Shown: positions 7,144 through 13,593 of the stretch, in pieces
Position numbering within the stretch: the first letter of the stretch is position 1
Layout: the number at the start of each line of letters is the position of its first letter
Assembly: GCA_013153135.1 (NCBI GenBank)
Contig: JAADFA010000055.1
Location: 1-28,388 of the forward strand
Direction: 5' to 3'
Source: Chloroflexota bacterium
Lineage (GTDB): Bacteria; Chloroflexota; Anaerolineae; Anaerolineales; DRMV01
DNA length: 28,388 bases
Notes under the pieces: model-generated
What the model saw: only the letters and a program-made list of their open reading frames with translations
Databases searched by the model: none
What the model was told of the DNA's origin: nothing
Made by a program: the position numbers and the translations under genes

Positions 7144-8498
7144 GGTTGAGCTCCTTGCGCTTGCCGGAGGGCTTCAAGACGCTGCAAGAGATCTTCGAAC
7201 GAATCGACCCATAGCAGCGTGCGGACAAACGCGCCCGGGCTTGGGCTCAGGGCCCAGAGTTCCCGCACGGCCGCGCCCACGGGGTCATCCCCGGCCGCGC
7301 CGCCTGGTGCGTCGGCATACGCGCCGTAAAACGCGAAATAAGCTTGGTTGAGCTTGCGAATGTGGTAGCCGTGTTGCCAAAAGACTCGCCGTCGTGCCTC
7401 CATATAGGCCTCGGCTTCCTCCACTTTGCCTTCAGCCAAGAGTTGGTCAACCCGCACCCGGGTTTTGCGCATCTCGCGGTTGAAGTCAAAAGCAGGGGGT
7501 TCTGGCGTGGTCGCGTCCTGAGTTGGGGGCTGGGGCGGCGGTGGCGGTGGGGGCAAGCGGTCGGGATAAAAGCGGGCGAGCACGAGCCGGCCAATGGCTC
7601 GTCCAGCCAACGAGGCGGCAGTTTCGTTGATGGTGCGCATCTCCGGACTGTCGTTGTAGCTCCAGCCCAGGGGGAAGAGGTCAAAGAAATTGTGCAACCA
7701 CTCATGGGCGACCGTCTCCACCAACCAAGGCAGCGATGTGGTTTCCATGACCATGGTTGGATATGTTCCCACGCCGCCTACTGGTACCACCAGGGTCGAA
7801 ACATTGAGCGCGTGCGCGATGTCATCCTCCAGGCGGATGTGCTCGGAGACCGGTAGGGAGGGGTCCAGGGTTACGAACGCGTCGCGGCGGATAACCTCAC
7901 GCGGGGAGACGACCAGGCCCCACGGAACCGGTGAAACATGGTACAACACCGGCGGGATGGGTTGGCCACCTAGCGTGAGGCCCTGATCGGCTAATACCAC
8001 GCTAATTTGGGCCTGGATGATTTCTTCGGCCAGGGGAGCGAGGCGCTCGCGGCGGGCGTATAACGTATCCAGCTGGGCTTGCAATTCGGCCAGGCGCGCC
8101 TCGCGCGCGGCAGGCGAGAGGTTCGGGTCGCCATAGACCTGGCGCATTTGGTCTTCTAGGCGTTGAATCTCGGCCACGACGTGCAAATATGCATCGACCT
8201 GTTCCCGCTGGCCAGGGATGGTCAGGTAGCGTTCTGGGTCCAGGGTGCCATAGTACACCTTGAGCCATAGGGCTTGCAATTGCCACGCGGTGTGGTTGAA
8301 TTCCACAGGCTGGGTGAAGGTATGCACGCGCGCCTGGAGCGCGGCCTGGGCCGAAGGGGAGCGCCAAGTTTTATACGCGCGCAGCGCGAGCAAGCCGGTC
8401 AATATCCCGACCCCAAACCAAATCCACCAGGGCACGCGCTGGGCAAGGCGGCGAACGCCTGACCAAGCGCGCTGGAAAGCAGGCACTTGATGCGTCAA
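7140..8498 (-). CDS. Membrane-anchored HExxH protein, putative metalloprotease
   Basis: The 452-residue protein starts with one TM helix (about 24-41) and continues as a mainly soluble domain. A charged, probably coiled helical stretch covers about 95-165. A zinc-binding HEWLH (265-269) is followed by NETAA with Glu at 292, which looks like a gluzincin third ligand although the spacing (22 intervening residues) is longer than in thermolysin or M1 peptidases. A Pro-rich linker (316-325) precedes a helical C-terminal third. I do not recognise a named family. The start is a TTG, chosen because AAGGAGG lies seven bases upstream and no better Met codon exists. Coupling to the potassium channel gene suggests the two act in one membrane process (inference). 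Confidence 0.75.
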   Translation of the reverse strand: MTHQVPAFQRAWSGVRRLAQRVPWWIWFGVGILTGLLALRAYKTWRSPSAQAALQARVHTFTQPVEFNHTAWQLQALWLKVYYGTLDPERYLTIPGQREQVDAYLHVVAEIQRLEDQMRQVYGDPNLSPAAREARLAELQAQLDTLYARRERLAPLAEEIIQAQISVVLADQGLTLGGQPIPPVLYHVSPVPWGLVVSPREVIRRDAFVTLDPSLPVSEHIRLEDDIAHALNVSTLVVPVGGVGTYPTMVMETTSLPWLVETVAHEWLHNFFDLFPLGWSYNDSPEMRTINETAASLAGRAIGRLVLARFYPDRLPPPPPPPQPPTQDATTPEPPAFDFNREMRKTRVRVDQLLAEGKVEEAEAYMEARRRVFWQHGYHIRKLNQAYFAFYGAYADAPGGAAGDDPVGAAVRELWALSPSPGAFVRTLLWVDSFEDLLQRLEALRQAQGAQP

Positions 8499-8529
8499 TC
8501 CACGTCCTCCTTACCCAAGCCAAAGCAGT

Positions 8530-8561
8530 AAGGCGGGGAAGGCGCGATCCCTCCCCGCCTT
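8530..8561 (-). terminator. GC-rich hairpin after the aldo/keto reductase gene
   Basis: A perfect 10-bp stem (AAGGCGGGGA with its complement at 8552-8561) and a 12-nt loop lie between the reductase stop and the next minus-strand gene. There is no strong U-run, so termination may be partial or factor-assisted. Confidence 0.55.
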
Positions 8562-8582
8562 GCGACCTGGCGACTCAAGCGC

Positions 8583-9548
8583 TTAGCCTTCGGGCGCGTT
8601 CTGCAAGATGCGCTCAATACGCTCGAGGACCTCGTTGTCTAATTTATCCACCACTTCGACCGCGGCAACGTTCTCCTCGAGCTGGTGAACTTTGGTTGCG
8701 CCAGTGATAACTGCGCTTACCTCTGGCACTCGCAGCAGCCACGCAATGGCCAGCTGAGCCGTGGTTACGCCCAATTCCTGTGCGAGTTTGCCCAGCTCCC
8801 GCACCTTGGCGATGCGTTCGGGCGTGATGTAGTCCCGCATCCAGGCCATGCGTTCCAGCGATGCGCGGCTGCCCTCGGGGATGCCGTCGTTGTACTTGCC
8901 TGTGAGGATACCATAGTATAGCGGGCTCCACGTGGTCAGGCCGATGCCCAAATCCCGGGCCACGGGCACGAGGTCCACTTCGACCCGCCGCCGATGGAAC
9001 ATATTATATTGAGGCTGCTCGACCACGGGGGGCGCCCAGTGGTTCTCCTTTGCAATGGCCCACGCGCGCACGATCTGGGCCGGAGTCCACTCAGAGGTGC
9101 CCCAATACAGAATTTTGCCCTGACGGATCAAAGTATCCATGGTGTAAACCACCTCTTCCAAGGGCACCTCGGGGTCGAAGCGATGGCAGTAGTAAATGTC
9201 CACGTAGTCTAAGTCCAGGCGCTTAAGGGACGCGTGGATGGACTCCATGATATGCTTGCGCGAGAGGCCACGGCCATTGGGGCCGGGCATAGTGGGCCAG
9301 AAGACCTTCGTCGAAATGACCAGTGCCTCGCGCGGCAGGCCTTTGATAGCTTTGCCCATCAGGATCTCAGCCTGGCCGTTGGCGTACACATCCGCGTTAT
9401 CAAAAAAATTAACGCCTAGGTCATAGGCACGGTGAATCAGTTCCCGTGCGCCTTTTTCATCTACCTGATTGCCGAAGGTTACCCACGCGCCATAGGCGAT
9501 CTCGCTTACTTTGAGGCCACTTGCTGTGCCCAAACGACGGTAACGCAT
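8583..9548 (-). CDS. Aldo/keto reductase of the AKR6 (Kv-beta-like) type
   Basis: The 321-residue TIM-barrel NADPH-dependent oxidoreductase has catalytic tetrad D50, Y55, K81 and H122. Several stretches are those of the voltage-gated K+ channel beta-subunit family rather than general AKRs: FFDNADVYANGQAE (48-61), GLSRKHI (94-100), ILYWGTSEW (about 147-155), MFHRRRVEV, TTWSPLYYGILTGKYNDGIP, and QLAIAWLLR with a downstream ITGA. Bacterial members reduce aldehydes and ketones; a channel partnership is established only for the animal proteins. The ATG has GGAGGG upstream and a TATAAT about 31 bases before it. A hairpin separates it from the next gene, so it is probably its own transcript. Confidence 0.9.
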   Translation of the reverse strand: MRYRRLGTASGLKVSEIAYGAWVTFGNQVDEKGARELIHRAYDLGVNFFDNADVYANGQAEILMGKAIKGLPREALVISTKVFWPTMPGPNGRGLSRKHIMESIHASLKRLDLDYVDIYYCHRFDPEVPLEEVVYTMDTLIRQGKILYWGTSEWTPAQIVRAWAIAKENHWAPPVVEQPQYNMFHRRRVEVDLVPVARDLGIGLTTWSPLYYGILTGKYNDGIPEGSRASLERMAWMRDYITPERIAKVRELGKLAQELGVTTAQLAIAWLLRVPEVSAVITGATKVHQLEENVAAVEVVDKLDNEVLERIERILQNAPEG

Positions 9549-9579
9549 TGTATCCCTCCATGGATGAGGCTTTCACCTT

Positions 9580-9585
9580 ATTATA
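9580..9585 (-). promoter_or_regulatory. -10 box for the aldo/keto reductase gene
   Basis: A perfect TATAAT on the minus strand lies 31 bases upstream of the ATG. No clear -35 is visible 16-18 bp upstream. Just beyond it lies a perfect six-base inverted repeat, TTGGTC (9608-9613) and GACCAA (9626-9631), a possible operator. The rest of the 9549-9749 intergenic region shows no gene. Confidence 0.45.
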
Positions 9586-9749
9586 ACGTCTGGGCTGAGC
9601 GGATGGATTGGTCGGGAGGGAAGTTGACCAAAAGCGGCCCGACAGGCCGTCAGACCGAACGAATACGTTGGTCACGCGCATTGTGAGAGTTTTTGAGAGC
9701 CGCGAGCGCGCACATTAGGGACGGCAACCTCCAGTGAGGAGAGCGAACC

Positions 9750-10811
9750 ATGACGCAAGCAAGGCCCTTGCGACCGCAACGACCCGTGGGCATCGTTGGT
9801 TATGGCGCGTATGTGCCGCGCTATCGCCTGCCCGCAGAAGAAATCCGCCGCATTTGGAGCCAGGGAAAAGGTGGCCTGCCAGTCAAGGAAAAGGCTGTCC
9901 CTGGTCTGGATGAGGATACTTTCACCATTGCGCTGGAAGCCGCGCGTAACGCGCTGGCCCGGGCAGGTATCCCGCCGGAAGCGCTACGCGCGGTCTGGGT
10001 AGGCTCCGAAAGCCATCCCTACGCGGTCAAGCCGACGGGCACCCTGGTGGCCGAGGCGCTGGGTGCGACGCCCGACGTCCAGGCCGGCGATTGGGAGTTC
10101 GCGTGCAAGGCCGGAACCGAGGCCATGGTCGCGGCCATTGGTTTAGTGGGGTCGGGAATGGCCGATTACGCGTTGGCCATTGGTGCGGATACCGCGCAAG
10201 GTCGACCCGGCGACGCGCTGGAATACACCGCGGCCGCAGGCGGCGCGGCGTACATCCTTGGCCCCGCGAGGGAAGCCCTCGCCGTGATCGAGGCTACCTA
10301 CTCCTACGTGACCGATACGCCCGACTTCTGGCGACGGGAGCATCAACGCTATCCCGAACACGGGCAGCGTTTTACCGGCGAACCGGCCTACTTCCACCAT
10401 ATCACCCACGCGGCTCAAGGGCTCATGGACGCGCTCGGGCTCACGCCCCAAGATTTCGCGTACGCGGTCTTCCACCAGCCCAACACCAAGTTCCCTCAAC
10501 GGGTCGCGAAGATGCTGGGCTTTCGGCCAGAGCAAATTGAAGCGGGGCTGCTGGTGCCCTACATCGGCAATACGTACTCAGGTTCGGCCTTGGTCGGCTT
10601 GACCGCGGTATTGGATCAGGCCCAGCCCGGTGATCGCATTTTGCTCACGTCCTTTGGGTCGGGCGCGGGCTCCGACGCGATGGTGCTCACCGTGACCGAG
10701 CGACTGCCCGATCGTCGCGGCCGAGCACCACGCACGTGGGACTACATCCGCCGCCGAACGCCCATTGACTACGGCACTTACGTGCGCTACCGAGGCAAAC
10801 TCGCGGACTAG
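9750..10811 (+). CDS. Hydroxymethylglutaryl-CoA synthase, archaeal type
   Basis: The 353-residue protein has the thiolase fold and the length of archaeal HMG-CoA synthases (about 350), shorter than eukaryotic or Gram-positive enzymes. The reaction condenses acetyl-CoA with acetoacetyl-CoA to HMG-CoA, the first committed part of the mevalonate route to isoprenoids. The likely general base Glu is E87 in GSESHPYAVKP (85-95). The nucleophile is C119 in FACKAGT, and the active-site His is H242 in FHQPNTKFP. All three are present, so the enzyme looks active. The start has GAGGAG eight bases upstream. It is followed after 32 bp by a thiolase-like gene, the same pairing seen in archaea, but the DUF35 partner gene of the archaeal cluster is missing here. 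Confidence 0.92.
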   Translation: MTQARPLRPQRPVGIVGYGAYVPRYRLPAEEIRRIWSQGKGGLPVKEKAVPGLDEDTFTIALEAARNALARAGIPPEALRAVWVGSESHPYAVKPTGTLVAEALGATPDVQAGDWEFACKAGTEAMVAAIGLVGSGMADYALAIGADTAQGRPGDALEYTAAAGGAAYILGPAREALAVIEATYSYVTDTPDFWRREHQRYPEHGQRFTGEPAYFHHITHAAQGLMDALGLTPQDFAYAVFHQPNTKFPQRVAKMLGFRPEQIEAGLLVPYIGNTYSGSALVGLTAVLDQAQPGDRILLTSFGSGAGSDAMVLTVTERLPDRRGRAPRTWDYIRRRTPIDYGTYVRYRGKLAD

Positions 10812-10843
10812 TCCATAGTTGGCATGCTTAAGGAGGCAGAAGC

Positions 10844-12004
10844 ATGGCCGAGGTGGTCATTGTAGGCATTGGCCAAACACGCGTGGGCGAGCATTGGGAC
10901 CGCGCGCTGCGGGACTTGGCCATGGAGGCTATTCAGGCCGCGTTGCACGATGCGGGCCATCTGCGGCCCCAGGCTTTGTTCGTGGCCAATATGCTCGGTC
11001 CCGTGCTCTCACGGCAGAGCCATTTGGGCACGCTGCTGGCGGACTTCGCGGGCTTGGGTGGCATTGAAGCGGTCACGGTGGAAGCCGCGGGTGCGTCGGG
11101 CGCGGCGGCATTGCGTCAGGCTTATTTGGCTATCCGCAGCGGCGCGGTGGATGTCGCTCTGGTCGTAGGCGCGGAGAAGTTCACGGACCAAGTCGGTCCC
11201 GTGGTCGAAGCCGCAGCCGCCATTACCCTAGACGCGGACTATGAGGCTGAGCACGGGCTGACTCCCACCGCGCAGGCGGGTCTGCTCACCCGCCTTTACC
11301 TGGAGCGTTATCAGGTGCCGGAGGACGCGCTCGGAGTTTTCCCCTTGTTAGCCCATCGCCACGCGGTGGGCAATCCCTATGCTATGTTCCGCCGCGCGAT
11401 TAAGCCCAGCGTCTACCAGGCCGCGGTCAAGATCAGTGACCCGGTTAACCTGTTCGACGCGGCCCCGTACGCGGACGGCGCGGCCGCGGTGATCGTGGCC
11501 CGTCGCGACGTGCTACCCCCGGAGATGCCCCAGCCCCTGGTGCGCATCGCGGGCTCCGCCGCCGCGACCGATACCCTCGCGTTGCACGATCGGGAAGATC
11601 CTCTCGCGTTCGACGCGGCCCGCCGTTCAGCCAAAGTTGCGTGCGAGCAGGCGGGATGGCGTGTGGGCGATGTTGATTTTGTCGAAATTTTTGATGCGTA
11701 TTCTGTATACGCGGCGCTCAGCCTCGAGGCTCTAGGGCTTGCGCCTCGGGGGCAGGCATGGCGCCGCGCGCAAGAAGGCGTGTTTGACCTGGATGGCGAC
11801 ATGCCCATCCTCACCATGGGCGGCTTGAAGGCGCGCGGCTACCCCGGTGGGGCTACAGGTGTGTACCAGGTAGTCGAGGCTGTGTTGCAGCTCCGCGGCC
11901 AAGCTGGCGACAACCAAATCGTCGATGCGCGGCGCGCGCTGGTTCAGAGCCTGGGCGGTCCCGCGTCTACCGCGGTCACGCACCTGCTGGAACGACTGCG
12001 CTAA
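10844..12004 (+). CDS. Thiolase-fold protein lacking the catalytic Cys and His residues
   Basis: The 386-residue protein belongs to the SCP2/archaeal-type thiolase family, which normally makes acetoacetyl-CoA and feeds HMG-CoA synthase. Overall family features are intact, including GGLKARGYPGGATGVYQVVE (327-346). At the nucleophile site the expected VEAAC-x-SG reads VEAAGASG, with Gly at 83. The expected His of VExHDA is Phe (F283 in VEIFDAY). The expected His of GHP is Tyr (Y333 in GYP). The codons are GGT, TTT and TAC. The reading frame is open and AAGGAGG lies seven bases before the ATG, so it is not an obvious pseudogene. It may be a non-catalytic partner of the synthase, or a repurposed thiolase-fold enzyme. 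Confidence 0.88.
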   Translation: MAEVVIVGIGQTRVGEHWDRALRDLAMEAIQAALHDAGHLRPQALFVANMLGPVLSRQSHLGTLLADFAGLGGIEAVTVEAAGASGAAALRQAYLAIRSGAVDVALVVGAEKFTDQVGPVVEAAAAITLDADYEAEHGLTPTAQAGLLTRLYLERYQVPEDALGVFPLLAHRHAVGNPYAMFRRAIKPSVYQAAVKISDPVNLFDAAPYADGAAAVIVARRDVLPPEMPQPLVRIAGSAAATDTLALHDREDPLAFDAARRSAKVACEQAGWRVGDVDFVEIFDAYSVYAALSLEALGLAPRGQAWRRAQEGVFDLDGDMPILTMGGLKARGYPGGATGVYQVVEAVLQLRGQAGDNQIVDARRALVQSLGGPASTAVTHLLERLR

Positions 12005-12020
12005 CCCCCACCCCAAATCG

Positions 12021-12056
12021 CAAGGCCGGCCCTGGCGTGCGCAAGGGCCGGCCTTG
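12021..12056. terminator. Bidirectional terminator hairpin between convergent genes
   Basis: A perfect 12-bp GC-rich stem (CAAGGCCGGCCC at 12021-12032 with its complement at 12045-12056) can be extended by one A-T pair. It lies between the thiolase-like gene (ends 12004) and the convergent lipoprotein gene (ends 12090). The plus-strand tail is only moderately T-rich. Confidence 0.75.
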
Positions 12057-12089
12057 GTCTTCAAGGATAACGTTGCGTAAAAGGAAGAT

Positions 12090-13304
12090 CTACTCGCTCG
12101 GCGTGATGATCACCGTCAGGCCTTGATCTGCGGGTTGGATCGCGATGGTGTATGGTTGGTCTTGATATACAACTTGCAACATCACGCTGCCCATGTTCAG
12201 CGAGCCGAGTTGCTCTTGGATCTGCACGCCATTTTCCTGCCAGAAGGCGAGTAAGGCCTCAAGCGTCAAATCGGTTTGATAAATCCAACCCGAACCTCCG
12301 GGCCCGACAATGCTGGTGACGTTCTGCGCCCCAGGAGGCATGGGGATGGGGGAAGACTGGGCTTGCGATTGCGCTTCGGCTGGGATCTGAAGGTTCAGAT
12401 CCGCGTTGAAGTCATACACCTCGTAGAGCGCTTGCACCCGCAGGGGTTCGGTTTGGCCATTGACCTCCACCTGCAGGTCCCAAGTCAGGGTTTGTTTGAC
12501 AGGCCAACCGCCGTCTTCGGCGAGATATAGGTCAGCCTGGAACGCAACCACCCGCGGCTGCGCGTCGGGCGGGTAGCCCAAGCTCTCCAGGATTTCGTAC
12601 TCATAGGGCACCAAGTCGTAGGCTTGCAATTGGTCTACGTGGTCGACAGACCACGTGTAATGCCGCGCGCGGATACCATTGATCTCCGTGGCGCCTTGGT
12701 CTTGTCCCACAGTCGGGGCACTCATAGCGTAGGACATGTCCAGCGCGGGGCCCAGGAGGACCATGGTGTTCATCATGGTGGCATCAGAGCTCTGCGCGTA
12801 AATCCAACCCTGACCCTCTTGCCATAAATAGGCCTCTTGCGGCGTGGCGTATAGTTCGAGGATTTTAGTGCCTTTCTCGTATAGAGTCCAATGCCCGATG
12901 GGGGGTTCACGTTGGGCCTCGCCCTCCACTACGGCGTATGTCCACGGTTCGCCATTCTGGTGCCGGGGGGATTGTACGATGATCTGATACCGGAAACGCA
13001 GGCTGGATACACCCTCGGCCGGGAACCACCACCAGGCCACGTCGGCCTCAGCGCCTGAATCCTGGCTTGGGGTTGGCAGGGCCGTGTTGGCATCGCCGGA
13101 TGATGGGGCTTCGGTTGGAGCAGGGGTAGAAGGCAGCGAGGTCGGATGCATCGCGGGTTGGGTCAGGTTGGGCGCAGGCGTTGGGGTTGGGAGCAACGTT
13201 GGCATGGCAGCCTCGCCGCCGCCCATGAGTGCTTGGCAGCCCAACAACAGCAGCCCCAATCCGAGCAGGACGAATGCACGTAAGCTTACGCGCGCGTAGG
13301 ACAT
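12090..13304 (-). CDS. Secreted lipoprotein with Pro/Thr-rich linker, unknown function
   Basis: The 404-residue protein begins with a lipoprotein signal peptide ending in lipobox LLGC (Cys about 23), so the mature protein should be lipid-anchored on the outer face of the membrane. A Pro/Thr/Ala-rich low-complexity linker (about 34-75) precedes a beta-rich domain (about 88-300). That domain has repeated Trp/Tyr-containing strands such as GHWTLYEKGTKILELYAT, reminiscent of LolA/LppX-type lipid-binding folds (weak resemblance). A second small domain (about 325-404) starts with MPPGAQNVTS and may bind ligand. The ATG at 13304 is preferred over the in-frame ATG at 13325 because AAAGGAGG lies seven bases before it. 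Function is unassigned. Confidence 0.82.
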   Translation of the reverse strand: MSYARVSLRAFVLLGLGLLLLGCQALMGGGEAAMPTLLPTPTPAPNLTQPAMHPTSLPSTPAPTEAPSSGDANTALPTPSQDSGAEADVAWWWFPAEGVSSLRFRYQIIVQSPRHQNGEPWTYAVVEGEAQREPPIGHWTLYEKGTKILELYATPQEAYLWQEGQGWIYAQSSDATMMNTMVLLGPALDMSYAMSAPTVGQDQGATEINGIRARHYTWSVDHVDQLQAYDLVPYEYEILESLGYPPDAQPRVVAFQADLYLAEDGGWPVKQTLTWDLQVEVNGQTEPLRVQALYEVYDFNADLNLQIPAEAQSQAQSSPIPMPPGAQNVTSIVGPGGSGWIYQTDLTLEALLAFWQENGVQIQEQLGSLNMGSVMLQVVYQDQPYTIAIQPADQGLTVIITPSE

Positions 13305-13435
13305 TGTGGAACCTCCTTTTGCCATAAGGCTCTCCCCCTACATCATACTACGCGGGGTCGATGAAGTCGCGCGAATTTGCGTATGGCTAGGCAAAACTCG
13401 CGAAAGGTCAATCTACCCTCGCCTGGATTGGCCTT

Positions 13436-13447
13436 TTGCCGTATAAT
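13436..13447 (+). promoter_or_regulatory. -10 region for the HD-GYP/GGDEF operon
   Basis: TATAAT at 13442-13447 is preceded by TTGCCG, giving a 12-mer identical to that at 5476-5487 upstream of the zinc-ribbon gene. No -35 hexamer is visible at the normal distance. Initiation about seven bases downstream would start the transcript near 13454, six bases before the structured leader. Confidence 0.55.
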
Positions 13448-13459
13448 TCGGGTGTAAAA

Positions 13460-13586
13460 GCCTCACCTGAGGGGGGCCAACCGGCGACATCGCGACATTC
13501 CCCATGCGGGGAGCACCAAGGGAGGAGGGAGTGTTTCATCAAGACATAGCTCCGGTTGGCATGTGAGGCGTTGTTGCGGTGAGGGG
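13460..13586 (+). ncRNA. Structured leader RNA, candidate riboswitch, of the HD-GYP gene
   Basis: The 5' leader can fold into a long closing stem in two parts. GCCTCAC (13460-13466) pairs with GTGAGGC (13563-13569), and GCCAACCGG (13476-13484) pairs with CCGGTTGGC (13552-13560). Both parts are perfect and separated by an asymmetric internal loop. Inside is a hairpin TCCCC-ATGC-GGGGA (13499-13512), and a purine-rich stretch follows. The 5' strand CCTCAC (13461-13466) can alternatively pair with GTGAGG at 13579-13584, which overlaps the Shine-Dalgarno GAGGGG seven bases before the ATG. This gives two mutually exclusive folds, the arrangement expected of a translational riboswitch. It does not match the c-di-GMP-I consensus that I know. 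The ligand is unknown; identification as RNA is by base pairing only. Confidence 0.6.
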
Positions 13587-13593
13587 TTGAAGG

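Noticed and set aside
8642..8650. TTATCCACC as a DnaA-box variant
   Set aside because: One mismatch, isolated, and inside the aldo/keto reductase coding region.
13460..13586. Known c-di-GMP-I or -II, SAM, TPP or cobalamin riboswitch
   Set aside because: The conserved core strings I know for these classes are absent; only the general switch-like pairing is supported.
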